A DNA stretch of 64,000 bases from assembly GCA_905250025.1 (NCBI GenBank), contig CAJNOJ010000037.1, positions 372,001 through 436,000 on the forward strand, given 5' to 3'. The notes under the pieces were generated by a model, which made no database searches, had not been told where the DNA came from, and saw nothing but the letters and a program-made list of their open reading frames with translations. The DNA comes from Adineta ricciae. Taxonomy: Eukaryota; Rotifera; Eurotatoria; Adinetida; Adinetidae. The position numbers and the translations under genes are program-made. Position 1 is the stretch's first letter. Every line of letters starts with the position of its first letter. Below are positions 1 through 15,715 of the stretch, in pieces.

Positions 1-873
1 TCATGTTCATTGTCATTATCATCATTTGTTGATGTTTTACAATCTGCTCGGCAGGTCAGAAAGAGAATCCGACGAAGTTTTCGATTGTAGAAGAAGAAAT
101 TCAATGACCAGATTATTCCACTTTCAGAGAATGGATCCGATGTGCCATCTGGGCGATAACTAATCAAGACCGCATACTTCTTCGTCTTTTCATTACTGCA
201 CATTCAAATGATTTCCTACCTGAAGATTTCACTTTCCTTGATATTGATTTCGTCGTCGATGATCGACCAGAGTTGTGAAGATAATGATCGATAGTAATCA
301 CCAATACTGGAAAGGAATCGAGAATCCACTTCAGTCTTCACTAACTGAAACAACAACTCATAGACGAAAGCGAGTGTTAATGGAAGCAATTTACTTCGAA
401 GTTTGTCTCTCGGCTAAAATCTTGACTTGTACATGAACTGAATTCATAATCAGGTTGAAATGTCGCATTCAATGTTGATATCAAATAGATCAGTGTCTTC
501 CGTGGTATTGTTTTGGCTAATGGAGATTCGTCATCGCTCGAGATTGAACGAGCAATTGGGTTGGCATGAACATCTTGTGGGGGTGGCGTTGTTAGAAAAC
601 TTGAATTATACGAATGTGATTTTGTTTGCGACGGACCGAGAACTTCCAGATCATGTGGTGACGTTCCTGGTTCATTTCGTAGTTGTTTGTAGAGTTTCTT
701 GGGATCACCGGCCATTTTACATGAATAACTTTCCGCACTAGAATATATTTATATTGATTTCTGAAACAAGAAATGCTTTGATGAACTTACCGAGTTGTGA
801 TGTCACACACGGGTGTTGCAATGGAAAGTGTTGAGCTAATTGCTTCGAGTTTGGAATTTTCAAGTAGTTTCAT
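1..873 (-). CDS. MAF1: MAF1-like repressor of RNA polymerase III (C-terminus outside window)
   Basis: MAF1 binds Pol III and represses tRNA and 5S transcription under stress. Reading the minus strand, exons are 791-873, up to 737 and down to a donor near 397, 220-344, and 1-195, joined by GT-AG introns that keep frame. The protein opens MKLLENSKLEAISSTLS, then has the family blocks ESYSCKMAGD, RKTLIYLISTLN, FQPDYEFS and SQDFSRE. Further on come LWSIIDDEI and SDPFSESG, with IWSLNFFFYNRKLRRILF close to the left edge. All match MAF1 in order. The start is the first ATG of the conserved N-terminus. The acidic tail is cut off by the window start. It is divergent from the carboxypeptidase gene, sharing about 510 bp of upstream DNA. 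Identity is very likely; the splice sites are inferred. Confidence 0.93.
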
Positions 874-1386
874 ACTTTTTGTTTAATAATAAGAACGTTT
901 TAATGGTGAAGAATACTTTTCAAACGATTGGAAGTTGTTGAGAGCGAAATTATCGTTGAACTCAATCGAGAAACAATAAGCCATACAAGAGATTCGAAGA
1001 TTATCGTTGTCTTTTTCTATACTAATGCACTAAATGAGATTTATCTATAACACACAGATTCGTTTATATTTCTGTCAAACATGGCATCATCACATGACAA
1101 TTATCTAGGCGTATTCCATTGTGGTTGGTTGCTTTCGATCAATAAATAGAACACATTTGGATCGTGTGTCACTAGCGACATCTACACGATTTATTCATAT
1201 CCGGAAAATTGATATCTTGCAATTTTTCTATTTAAGTTTCATCGGAAAACATACAAAAACTAGCAGAATGTACATGCCAAATAGGTGCTAGCCAAGGCCG
1301 TTTCCATAGATCGAGAATACTATGATGAAATGCATACCTTGAACAGTTTCGTTTCAATTGTTTTCATCAATCATCAAGATTGAAAA
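874..1386. promoter_or_regulatory. shared upstream region of MAF1 and AGBL5
   Basis: About 510 bp of AT-rich DNA between two divergent start codons. No ORF, RNA gene or repeat was recognised. It presumably holds both promoters and 5' UTRs, but no TATA box or other element can be defended. Confidence 0.4.
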
Positions 1387-4300
1387 ATGATTTCAAATGA
1401 TGTTACTACTTCATCATCATCATCGGGGATTCAGTTATTCGCCAACTTCGATTCTGGTAATATGCTCCGATATGAACGTGTTACTTCGTCCATCACAGCG
1501 CCTCCGATCCCAACCAATCCTACGGAAACTGATTCAAACAATAACAATCAAGCAACAGAAGCCGTTGTAAATACAATAAGTCATCCATTACCGAAGCATG
1601 ATATCGAGTTTAATGTTTGGACACGACGCGATTGTGAAGGAACAACGAAAGTCAATGGAAATCGTTCCTGGTTCTATTTCGGAGTGAAAGGTGGCCATGG
1701 AAAGTGTATTCGATTCAATATCATGAACTTAAATCGACAAGCACGCCTGTTCGAAATGGGAATGTTACCAGTGTTTCGAACGGTACCTGGCCATGAAAAA
1801 TGGGCACGTATCTACATTCGTCCATGTTGGGAAGTGCTCAATGAAGATTTCAAATTGTCATTCATACATCGGATGGTCGATGCGAAAAATTCAATAACCT
1901 ATTTTGCGTTCTGTTTTCCTCATTCGTATGACGATATGCAAACATTGTTGAACACCTACGATAATTTATACAATTCGAAATTAGCTAATCATTATTTAGA
2001 GCGGCCATCAATGCCTATCAATGGTTCAGATATTTACTATCATCGAGAAACATTGTGTTACTCTTGTGATAAAAATAAACTCGATTTACTGACGATAACA
2101 TCGTACAAAGGTATAACAAAAGAACGCGAGCATCATTTTGATAGAAAATTGTTTCCGGATTGTCCCAATACTACCAAGCGACCACATCAATTTCGGAATA
2201 AACGTGTCTTTTTCCTTTCAAGTCGCGTTCATCCCGGTGAAACGCCTGCCGCCTACGTATTTCTTGGTTTTCTTGATTTTATTCTCAAACCTGATGATCC
2301 TCGTGCTCGGATACTCCGTGATCTGTTTATTTTTAAACTAGTGCCTATTCTAAATCCCGACGGTGTTCAACTTGGTCATTATCGCACAGATCAATTCGGT
2401 GTAAATCTTAATCGTATGTACCTCGATCCCGATTTCGACAGACATCCGTCGATATACGCTGCGAAAAGTTTAATCGCCTACCATCATATTAATAATTGCA
2501 TATCACCACAACCGATTTTAACTGTTCAAAACATCTTCAAAGATTTCATAGTTCCAGATCAACCAAATTCAGATACACAAAGTATTGAACAACTGATCAA
2601 TAACAGTCAGATTCATGTAACTACTTGCTTGACTTTGTTTCGCTCAGAGTTTTGGTTTGATTCTTCGATAGGATCAATCAACAGCGAGACAAATGCATTT
2701 TCAACAGGAAACGAAAACGACATTGAACTATCATGCATTCAATGAGTTATCTTTGGATGACCGACCAATACAGGAAGATAATCGACCATTCTTCCTGGAA
2801 CGGGCAGAGAATGGCTTAGCTCCGGTTGTTCCTTCAGATATTGATGATGATGAGATTCAACGTTCGTCACCGTATGCATTTCATTATGTGAATGAAAATT
2901 TAGAGCTTCAGCAAGATCTATACGCTGTCACTAATGACGATGATATGGATGAAGGAAATCTTCGAAATCAAATAAGGGGTAGATATTCAGAAAGATGATC
3001 GAGGGTATCTTTTAGAATTGGTTTCTATTTTCAAGGAAACGAAGGTTCAGATGACGATGATGATATGTGCTCAGCTGATCCGAATGACAATGGTGCTCAA
3101 GAACCGAAATCTCCGCATTTAGCGAATCCTGACTTTCTCAAAATCTCACCGTATGAAAGTGGTGTTGCTTATTACATGGATTTACACGGTCATGCATCCA
3201 AAAAAGGTAAACGAACTCATTTTCATAACACTCGCACTCTTCTTTTCTTTGTTCTCAGGATGTTTCATCTATGGAAATCATTTACCTGACGACGATCAGC
3301 ATACGAATAACATTCTCTATGCAAAATTAATCTCATTAAATTCTCCGCATTTCGATTATGATAATTGTAATTTTACAATAAAAAACATGTACATGAAGGA
3401 TAGACGGGAAGGTCTATCGAAAGAAGGCAGTGGCCGTGTCGCTTTGAATAAACATTTTGGTATACTTCATTCGTATACACTCGAATGTTCCTATGCCGTA
3501 GGTAAATCATGCAATGCAATAGCACCCGCCGAGAATGAAGCACACGGCGGGCGAATATCACCGCCAACTCCTTGTTCGCTGCCACCAAAATTTACTATTG
3601 AACATTACCGTGATGTTGGAAAAGCATGTGCTCTGGCTGCGATTGATATTCTTCCTGGACGAAATCCATTTACGCGTGTTACTCATTCGACATTCAAGAA
3701 CTTACAAACATTACGTGATTATTTCAAACATCAGATACGACAACAGCGCAATCGAATGGGCAACACTCGTACACTTGTGTCACAAGTTTCATCCAATACA
3801 GTTAACCGTGGTAAACAACAACAATACTTACAGAGAGTGACACAAACATATCGAACAACAAACAGTACAAGTACATTATCGACAAATTCACAACAGCAGC
3901 AGTAAGTTCGCCTTCTATTTAGGTATTTCTCTAACTGATTGATGTTTTTCTTTAGATCAAATTCTACGGCACCAGCTACATCCAGTGCGCCTCCATCAAC
4001 CATGACGGTAAGTCGAACTGCATCGAACAATCAGTTGAATCGGACGTCAGGAGCGACATCGAATCAGCAGGCCGCGTCGCGTGTTAAATTAAATTATGAT
4101 AATCGACGGTATTCTAATATTCAATACAAACGTACATCACAACCTTCAATGAACTCAAATTTACGCGTGGCACAAAAATTATCACCAATTGAAGCAGTAT
4201 CTTTACCAACAGCTCGTCTTGTTCTTCAACAACCATTGTCCTCTCCTAGTCGTCTTCAGCAACAACAGCAACAGTCAACATCATCTCCATCATTGCACTA

Positions 4301-4640
4301 TATCGCACCGTCAAGTTCAATTCTTGATCCTCTAGTTATCGGTCGCAATCGGCCAACACAACCGTTACCACCACCGCCGGTAGTTCGAAACACAATTCAT
4401 CGCAATACTGTTAGTCTTAACGCATTTCCGACAAATCAACAAAATAAAACAATAGCATCAACGCGAGGACGTGTACAAAATTCAATCACCAGAGGTCCGA
4501 TCACCACACGATCAACCCGAATACGTCAACAATCGTTAACACCGTTCGATCTTCAACAATCAACTGTACCATATTCTCAAGCAGCATTGATTTATCGACA
4601 CCCGATGAATACAGATCCGCCGACTGTGTTCTTCGAATGA
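1387..4640 (+). CDS. AGBL5: cytosolic carboxypeptidase 5-like tubulin deglutamylase (M14 family)
   Basis: Zinc carboxypeptidase of the Nna1/CCP group; CCP5 removes branch-point glutamates from polyglutamylated tubulin in cilia and neurons. Five exons (1387-2616, 2672-2978, 3036-3206, 3259-3901, 3956-4640) join in frame to about 1011 aa. The N-terminal beta-sandwich contains FNVWTRRDC and NGNRSWFYFGV. The catalytic domain has VHPGETP (zinc ligands near His282 and Glu285), NPDGV, GVNLNR, YMDLHGHASKKG (zinc His near 563) and YTLECSY (general base near Glu645). All catalytic residues are therefore present. The loop between LIAYHH and SGVAYYMDLHG is long and acidic, as in vertebrate CCP5. The last about 300 aa are a Gln/Ser/Thr-rich, probably disordered tail. 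The family call is firm; paralogue CCP5 rather than CCP2/3 is supported by the N-terminal signature. Confidence 0.95.
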
Positions 4641-5226
4641 ACTCTTCTAATGTGATGTTTGTTTTGTTTTTGTTTTTATTCTATTAGAATAATATTTCTA
4701 CTAAAATCGGTCATTCGCTCAACATGATTGAATCAAAGTTCCGTTGATGTCAAGACGATTATTTATTAAACATGAGAAAGAAAAACATGAATTATTCGTT
4801 ATCGAACAAGCAAAACATTTACTCGTCAGTTTTTCTAAATTGTCACCTGCTGTTACGAGCACAGTAAAACAATACACGAAAAGAAGAAGAAAAATAATAC
4901 ATATTTCTAGAAAAATATGAGATTATTGAATACTGATCTCGCTTGTTAATGAAACAAATGTTCTATTAATTTTGCATACAGAGTATTGTTTGAAAAGAGC
5001 CACAGCGTTTGCTTAGTACATGCATCAATAAATATATGTATGTCAAACATGAGAAGACGAGTAACGATGTGAAAATAAATCAACTTTTGTATATGTAAGA
5101 AAATGAAAAAAGAAAATAGGTAAGTTTGAGTTTCGGTATGAGAAAAGAAAAACCAATCAAATATGGTCGTTAATTGAAACTAGAAGACAGACGAATATGA
5201 AGAAGAATAGGAACATGGGAGAAAGC
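4641..5226. other. intergenic, converging 3' ends
   Basis: AT-rich stretch between the stop codons of AGBL5 (+) and the MAK-like kinase (-), presumably both 3' UTRs. No ORF, repeat or RNA gene was recognised. Confidence 0.5.
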
Positions 5227-7771
<2,545 letters not shown>

Positions 7772-8450
7772 TAATCAATTAAAACGCCGCCAAACGGAGG
7801 AATATCAATAGAATAGAGAAAAAAACACGATGCTTTTTGGGAGAAAATCTGTTTAAGAATTCATCGATGCGATGCAGATTCTACGAAAATAGAAATTTGT
7901 CTTCCTACTTTTATCGGCTAATCTATTGAACTGTCATACATTCGATAGACAACTTCATTATTGACGTTGTTACCTGAACTCTACCTTTTTTGCAATAAGA
8001 TTATATAAAAGTGCATGACAACAAGCATTTGTCTTGAAAAATAATGCCATCTACAGGATGACATGGCAAAAAAAAGACTTTCACGCGCAACACAAACATT
8101 GACTTACCGAAAAGGTTTTATGCACGGTGGAATAACTTATTTCTATAATTCTCGGAAAACAAAACCACCGTCTAACAGAGATTTGTCGGCAGAAGAACTA
8201 AAGTCTAATTCCGGAATTCGATTATCTTCTTATTATGCCATGATAAAATATATTTTTAAATGATTAAATAAGTTTATTTCTTTTCATATCGCCATTTCAA
8301 GCAATAGCAAAAACGTTTCAACTGTTCACATATCATCGGTTTTGTTTTCATATGTTCTACTATCGAACCAAGCAGGTAAAACGAAACAGTGGAAGAGAAA
8401 ATGTTAACAAAAAATATCAAGGGAAAGAAAAACGGACGATGGACAATGTT
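7772..8450. other. intergenic between kinase start and ALG1 stop
   Basis: AT-rich DNA with the kinase 5' region and the ALG1 3' region. A 66-codon ORF on the plus strand (8063-8263) has no recognisable similarity or gene context and was not accepted. Nothing else was seen. Confidence 0.45.
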
Positions 8451-10344
8451 CTATAAGTTGAGTAATGGTTTCAAGACGGAATCCCATTCCTTTGACCAAT
8501 TCTCATTCGGTAATGTAGCTATCAAATTAGTTTTCAAACTGTTCAGCTTCGGACAATTATCTGGAAAACCGTGCAGTAGACTCTAAACGAACAGACAGTA
8601 CAGAATAATAATATTTCTGATTAATTTCAATTTACTAACTTCTAATCGTTCACAAAGATCGTCAGCATCTTCAAAAATCACTCCATTTTGATCACGTTTG
8701 ACCAATTCACCAATGCTATTCAAAAGAAGTTGATTTGATTACAATAAGAGCTCTTGTTGAAAACATACCAATCGTAGTGAACTGCACAAACTGGAACACC
8801 TACAGCAAACATATCGACAACTTTCATTGGCAAATCGAATCCGCTCGATGATTGATGAAGACTGATACCAATGTCCGCACAGCCTGAATTGAATAAAGAT
8901 TAGTTGAGCATGAAATATCTGCCTAGCATACCTAACAATCGTGGATAATCATCAGCGTCAAGCCAAGGAAAACAAAACTCCACGTGTGGATATTGAGCAC
9001 GTTCACGTTCGAGTTTATCGACGAATTGTTCTTTTAACGGACCTTTCCCTGAAAGAATTCATTCATATATTTCCATCAATATTTATATGCAAATGGGATC
9101 GTTACCAGTAACAATACAAACAATCGATGGCAATTTTGTTTTTTCATGTGAACCATATCCTAAATGATAGCGCGAATTCATTCCAATTTTCCTTTACTTG
9201 AAAACTACTTTTCAAAGCATCGAATAGTAATTCGAATTTTTCATCTTCGCTCCAACTTGTGCTGCTAACAACAATAGCTGGTCGATCAGGTGCAAAAACA
9301 ATATTGTTCTGTTTATCTTCGTGAATAAATCGCGATGACTCCTCTGATCTATTTTTCACAATGAAAATTCAAAAGATTTTTTTCATATTTAAACGTACTC
9401 TCCTTGAAATTGTGTATATTTGTATTTGGTAAACATTTTAATAAGAATTTGATGCTTTTCTTCGTTAGTAAGAACGTGGAACTGGTTTGTTGGTTTGTCG
9501 TATAAAACCGATGCTCTAAAAAGCAAAACAATCCATTCCAAATCAATTACTAACTACGACAATTTACTTGATCATGTGTACACTGAGATTCTGCGCAAAG
9601 GTTTCTGACACACACAGGTTGATATTCGCTAATTGTCCAAGAAAGAACTCATAACGTTGACAAAGTTGAACAATCCAATGTTTTGCACCATGTTTTAGTG
9701 CTAACATCGAATATCCATAATTATGCCAGTCGACAATTAACCGTGCACCTCGAACTTTCGCAATTATCAACGCGGTGAACATCGCTGGAATCGATGGTGG
9801 ATTCTGTACAATCAATAAATTGATAGGTGAAACAGAAAGGTAAAGAATTTACTTGAACACAGATAACATCAGGTTTTGGCAATTGACATAGACGCACAAG
9901 AAGGGTACCGAATTGCCAGAGGATTTTAAAAGCGTATACTGCTACTGCTGGTAAACCTAAAACGTTAAGAAAACTCAGTTTGATTTTTTTCAGAAGAACA
10001 CCCAAATTGACCTTCGATTTGAAGAAATGGTTTGAGAGGACATATCTCGATATTTTGATTACTAGTAATATGGCGACTAAGTTCCGATTCTAAAAGATAG
10101 CCAATGCATGTCCTAAGAAGACTTAGTTTTTCAATAAAAAATATTTACCCGCATAACCAATCAATTTAACATTGAATCGATGTTTGGAGAATTGAATCGC
10201 ATGATTACACATACGTGGACTTCGACCAAGATCGCCAAGGACAATCACATACGCACATCGTTGTGTTGATGCATTAGGTTTGCGTAATCTGGCGAGTAGT
10301 AGTATAATTACAACGACAAACACCGCACAGAGAAATGGTAGCAT
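8451..10344 (-). CDS. ALG1: ALG1-like beta-1,4-mannosyltransferase
   Basis: Adds the first mannose to GlcNAc2-PP-dolichol on the cytosolic face of the ER in N-glycan precursor synthesis. The protein starts [20 protein letters not shown], a single N-terminal membrane anchor, then [20 protein letters not shown], the ALG1 signature. Later exons carry [37 protein letters not shown] and [17 protein letters not shown]. They continue with the GT-B C-domain around [16 protein letters not shown]-like sequence (positions 8800-8890) and [19 protein letters not shown]. The stop is at 8451 after KPLLNL. At least eight exons with 45-70 nt introns give a length close to the family norm (about 460 aa). Tandem with the exosome gene upstream, 340 bp apart; nothing suggests co-transcription. 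Confidence 0.94.
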
Positions 10345-10684
10345 CGATCTAAAAAATTATTTTCATGGTAACAAAGCATGAATAATAACAAGAAAAGCTT
10401 GGCTTGGCTATGAAATCCTCATCAAACGATTACTTTTCTTCTAACACATCTGCCTCGTCTTCCCCAGAGAGAGACAGAAAGAAAGAAAGAAAGCAAGTTG
10501 TCTTCTCATTAATGAATAAATCGAAGGCGATGACAATTGTCGAGACATATATATACAGTGAGAGGTGTTCGAATGCGAACATGTGTCACCGTATCGGTCT
10601 GATGCATAATCACGCAAAGTTCTTCTAGTTAGAAACAAAGAAAACAGAAAAGGGAAAGAAAAGTGTTCAATCATTCGATGCCGA
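10345..10684. other. intergenic, ALG1 upstream region
   Basis: Short AT-rich spacer between the exosome gene's stop codon and the ALG1 start. It contains a purine-rich GAAA-type run near 10468-10495 and nothing else supportable. Confidence 0.4.
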
Positions 10685-11588
10685 TCAGTTTTGTTGATTA
10701 AGTTTGCTACGCAGTTGGAGAATATAATCACGAGCAAGTGAGTAACAATGATGAAATTTTTCTGGTGAAAACGGTGCGCCACTTGTTTTGTGTATGAGAC
10801 ATATTTGATCATTTTTCAACAGAACGTAATGTAATAGACTTTTAGCAATCGTTTCCTCTTCTAAAGTTGGATCAATTAGATACTGGTATTCTTGAGCGCT
10901 GTCGTAGACGGCAATGGTACAACATAAGGGCTGTTGTTCTTTGTTGTATTCAAGGTTTTGTAAATCTTTGGTATAAACGAGAGGCTTTTGCGTATCGGGA
11001 TCGACTTTCACCGTCGGAAACGATGTATGGCGTAAAGCAACATTGAGAGCAAATAAACAGCTATCAAACAGGTTACCATCGTTGTTTAAACATTGAAAAT
11101 CGATTTGCAAACACCAAACCCATTTACCTAAATTTTCAACTTCTACTCTTCTCACTTAAGAAAACAAATTGTTTACCTTCTTCGATACATAGATCTTCTA
11201 AGTTAATTAACTTCGATTTATAGATAATGTCTAGCAGGTTTTGACTTAATGTTAAATTTTCGTTGATGATTTGTTGCCGGCGACCATACGTTGACCACGC
11301 CTGTGTCCGCGGTAACAAAACAACTGTTTGAATAAAGCCGGATCGTAACGATTTCAACGATGGTTTCGTCAATTGACCAGTTATCGAACATATCACAGTC
11401 GTATTTCCGAAACGTATCATCGATGAACCATAGGAATGTTGCAGAAAGTTATCAAGTATTTGAACAGGACGCATCTGAGAAAACGATCGGCCATCAGGCC
11501 GAGAGTTGTCATGTTCATCAAGATAGGTACGATAGTGTTCGCTCAAATCAATGAATTTCTGTAACTCTTCATGATTATCTAGAGACAT
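10685..11588 (-). CDS. EXOSC8: RNase PH-like exosome subunit (EXOSC8/RRP43-like)
   Basis: Non-catalytic ring subunit of the RNA exosome, which processes and degrades RNA in nucleus and cytoplasm. Two exons (11177-11588 and 10685-11127) join at EEG|KWVWCLQID, giving about 284 aa, the usual length. Family features are YRTYLDEHDNSRPDGRSF at the N-terminus, MIRFGNTTVICSITG, LEDLCIEEGKWVWCLQIDF, DGNLFDSCLFALNVALRHT and LIDPTLEEE. The pattern LCI..GK.VW..Q.D..C...DGN matches EXOSC8 better than EXOSC7 or EXOSC9. The subunit assignment is probable; the RNase PH fold is firm. Confidence 0.88.
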
Positions 11589-12135
11589 GATGATCTAGAA
11601 AAGAATAGACTTGTCCTTGAAGATAAGTACATCGACAGCAATTGATATGATGTAAGACAAACAAAAACACATTCAACGATGTAGAAAGTTTAATTGATAA
11701 AAATTCTCTTTTCTAGTTTTTGATCAATTGTGAAGGTTATCTTGAACTTATCAGTGCACATGTAAACACTGATCAACTCGAAAGTTGTTTAACGCTTGAA
11801 TAGACCTTTGAAATTTAACCTAACAACAACAAGAGGAATAACAATAGCAAGTAAGTTGTTTGTCTATGGAAATGAAGAAATCGAATATCTGTCAATGTAA
11901 TGTGTACATTGTCTTTCCTGCAGAGAGATAGTTGGAAAGTAAATGAACACTTATCGAAGTAATCTTCTGTCAAGACATAATTTTATTTCATTGTTTTCAC
12001 AATTGTAACTCGTCAAAAAAATTCAGCTGTATTATTGTTAATCATTAACTGGCACGTGTATGTTCTTTTCTTAGTGGATAAGAAGAAAGAGGGAGAGAGA
12101 GGAATGTATTGTTTAGAACTCTTTTCTCTTTCTTT

Positions 12136-12177
<42 letters not shown>

Positions 12178-13464
12178 ATCACTGAGCAATAGTCAATGGA
12201 GAGAAGAGGAGAAATAGAATAGACTATAATTCACAACTAGTAGTAACAAGCATCGATCGACTACTGTAGTAGTTCAATTCAATTATCTTTTCAAATTGCG
12301 GCATACACACGTACAATTAAGGTATGTTACACATGATCATTTCTTTTTTTTTATTGTCAATTCGGTCTTTCGTAAATCTACATGCAAATGTCTACCTAAT
12401 CACAGATTTTCTTTTTATTAATCTTACATGATCATCCGCTCAATGTCCTATTGATTACATGTTACGATCCGTTTCTGCTTGTTTTTATGTGTCTGAAGGT
12501 TAAATTTAAAAGTGTGACTAGTCATTAGAAGAAGGAAAGAGAAGAAAAAAAGGCTGTGGGAAAACGTATGTATGTATGAATATAGTTTCAGTTTTGTTCG
12601 TCGAATTCGCATTACATATGTATGTTGTTCTTCCGTTTAGTTCGTTCTAAAAGATCCCTTAGGGGAAAACATTCAACTAAGTAGATCGCAAGCATCAATT
12701 TAACTCGGAAGAGATTGAAAGCAATCATTCATCGTTTTTTTTGCTTCTGCTCATTTCTCAAAAAAAGAAAAAGCGAAAGACCCTGATGACAATTAATTCA
12801 GTTTTTACTGTATGCAAACAATAGCTGGATGATTGTGTAGTTATAAATGAGCTTCGAACATCGATACGAGAATGTCAAAGATCATTAATGAGCTTATTCG
12901 ATGTATCTCATACTTGTTCATCACATGAAATATGCTCGTCAAGTGCAGCTAAGCAAGAATGAAATATTCATTTTTAATCGGTGTTTTATCTGAATAACTT
13001 TATCACCCCTCCCTATCATAGAATACACATTTTCTGCTACGTCGAACATTCAATCGAAGAATGAGAGAAAGAAAACAAAGTCATCATTCATTAGAAGACT
13101 ACACTTGGCATGTTTTCCTTAAATGGCAAAAGTAATTATAAACAATCACTCGATGTGCTAATCGCTTTTCGATGATATATTGGCTGTAACATAGCGTAAC
13201 ATAGACAGATAGACAGACAAACAGGCAGTTACTCGTCAATGGGTAATCTTTTCCAGTTTATCGGGTCGGATATCGGAAGGGTTAGACGAACATACGCACG
13301 CTCAATTACGTAAGATAATACAAAGAGAAGACAGTGTTATCCTTCTATCTTTAATAGGCATGAATAAGAAATATATATATATACATATACAGTTGTCGAT
13401 GATATAAAAAGAAATGACTAGAAGAATCATATGCTTGATTAATAGGTTTTGTTCTCAATAAGAT
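11589..13464. other. 1.9-kb intergenic region
   Basis: AT-rich DNA between the exosome gene start and the photolyase stop. It holds a CT microsatellite (listed separately), many short direct AT-rich words and no convincing ORF. No RNA gene was recognised. Confidence 0.5.
12118..12173. repeat. (CT)n microsatellite
   Basis: A pyrimidine tract that becomes a pure CT dinucleotide repeat from about 12142 to 12173, preceded by interrupted TTTC/TTCT units. A simple sequence repeat with no evident function. Confidence 0.95.
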
Positions 13465-15240
13465 CTATAAACTTGAATATTTGTTTTCATATTTTGCAAC
13501 ATCGAATTTTCGCTTGCATCCATCATAATTCATGTAACGAATTTTACCAAAAACTGGTCTTTCTCTCCATCCTTGATCGTGAATTCCACAACTAGACAGC
13601 GACGAAATGAGTTTTGTAGAAAAGATCCTTTCAAATCTATACTTACATGCTCCACATAACGCCAACATAACCATTTGGATCACGCCCATCGAGATTATAT
13701 TTATCATTTAAATATATAGCAATTTCGATTGCTTCTTCGGGCGAGTTAGTCCATTCGAGAATCTTCTTCGCCCAATACATTCGAACGAATCCGTGCATTT
13801 TACCTTCTTTGATCATTTGGATTTGAGACGCATTCCATAGTTTATCGTAAGTTCGAGCATATTCTAGATCGTCACGACTGTAGACGTGAGTGCGTTTATC
13901 GTTGCGATGATCGTTGAGGGTTTTCTTCGCCCAGTCCCATGCGCCATTGATATTATCGTCTAAAAACATACGGATTAGGCAACGGCATTTCGCTCTTGTT
14001 AAGACGTTGGTTACAATTCTCTTGATAGTAACAGTAGTTATCACCCAATTCTCGTCGTACGAATGCTTCTTCAATGAATGAATCACAAGCTTCTTTGAAT
14101 TTTGGACGCAATTTTGCAATGACAAGTAATGCACGCTGAGGACTTATTTGTCCATAGTGTATCCAGGGCGAGAGATTCGATATTGCACCTTTGTTTGGAT
14201 CATTGCGTCCGAGAGCAAAATTGCAAACTCGTTCATTGACGAACGACTCTAATTGTTCGATTCCACCGGTGTAACCAGGCACAGCCCAAGCGACTTCGTC
14301 AACAGTTCGATCAACTTGTAAGCTATCATCAGCTGCTTGCCAGTCTGTTGGCTTAACTTGATGATGTGCAGGTGAAGTGTGCGGGTGCTTAATCACAGGT
14401 GGATACTCAGTAAAGAATTCGTCCATATTTTTATGAAGTTTATTTCGTATCGTACGTGCGCCATACTCGAGTTTAGTTGAAGCATACCAACATGGAACAA
14501 CGTTGTGTGCATCAACCTTCGAAGAAAGAGAATTTCGAAATTTCGAAATCACAGTCAACGTTTCTTACTTGAACGATAGGAATAGTGGTGATTTTTTTCG
14601 CTACATTTTCTACCCATTGTCGTGGCACACGTAGAGGTGAAAAATCAGTAATAATCGTACCGACTTGATACTTTTCAACAAATTTCGGTAAAACCTTTTC
14701 GGCTTGTCCAGTCAATAGATGAAATATGATATTCAATTGTTGACATTCTTGTTCGACTTCTCGTAAACCTTTCAACATAAAACGATAAGCACGTAAGGGC
14801 GCTGCTAGAAATGTTGGTACTAAACAAAAAGCAACGTGTAATGGAAGATGTTGTTTAAGCGCTAGACGTTGAGCGTAGAGCATTGCCCAATTATCTTGAA
14901 CACGCTGGTCACGGGACATCCAATAGAGTATCGTTTGCGAATCTTTCGGAATGTGATTGACATTGTTCATTGGCCGCACGCGTGTCTTGTTGAAATGAAA
15001 ATCCTCGACACTCGTACAAATGCCCGTTCGTACATGATCAATCGCTTTTATCAGAGGTTTAATACTAAAATAATCGATAACGGTCGTATTTGTTTTAGTT
15101 TTGGCTACTTTGTTCGCTAATTCATCCTTTTGTTTCTCTTCGGCATTATCGTCTTTTTCGCTTGTCTGATTATGATCGGATTCACTGACTTTCTTTTCAC
15201 GTTTATCAACAGTTGGCATAGTCGATTTCCGTTTGGGCAT
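13465..15240 (-). CDS. phr: class II cyclobutane pyrimidine dimer photolyase
   Basis: Repairs UV-induced pyrimidine dimers using light and FAD. Four exons (14569-15240, 14015-14516, 13647-13959, 13465-13591) join exactly in frame to 537 aa. The N-terminal about 60 aa are charged and Lys-rich, possibly a nuclear signal. Then come [17 protein letters not shown], the class II antenna domain start, VIDFSPLR-type sequence ([16 protein letters not shown]) and [19 protein letters not shown]. The FAD domain has [83 protein letters not shown] and [16 protein letters not shown]. All class II blocks are present, so it is probably active. It sits head to head with the LRR gene. Confidence 0.97.
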
Positions 15241-15715
15241 GGTGAGACTTGTCTAAAGTAAAAAGCGTCACCGTTTTTCTCTATTTTGATATATTCAAAT
15301 TTAATGATATATGGAGATGTAAAACAAGCTGAATGCGAATGCATCTAATCAGTTGTATATGCACTTCTCTATTCATCGATCAGATTGAAGAAACAAACGA
15401 TGAATGAACGGCATTCGATTTGACGTGTGTACACTCGATGCACACTTATCGTTCTTTTCTTTGACGACGAATCCAACCATCCTTATTGATGCATTCATTA
15501 AGTCTCGTAAACTCTTGAGAAAAAGTAAGTTCATAAAACAATAGANGATGAACAGGATATGACAACATTAAGTACACTGTAATAAACATCAGTGGAGATA
15601 TACAATACAAGAGAAAAAGAGAAAGAAAGATCCTTGAACAATCAGAAGCTTTTCTCTTTCATTCTCTCGATCCTGTCGTTCATTACAGTTGATATATGTC
15701 ATTTTGTAGATAATC
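15241..15715. promoter_or_regulatory. divergent upstream region of photolyase and LRR gene
   Basis: About 475 bp between two divergent starts, with one ambiguous base near 15546. It presumably carries both promoters, though no defined motif can be pointed to. Confidence 0.35.

Noticed and set aside
8063-8263. 66-codon plus-strand ORF between kinase and ALG1
   Set aside because: No recognisable family, no polyadenylation or splice context. It lies in the presumed promoter of the kinase gene.
8389-8586. 65-codon plus-strand ORF
   Set aside because: Antisense to the last ALG1 exon, whose frame and stop (8451) are supported by the family C-terminus.
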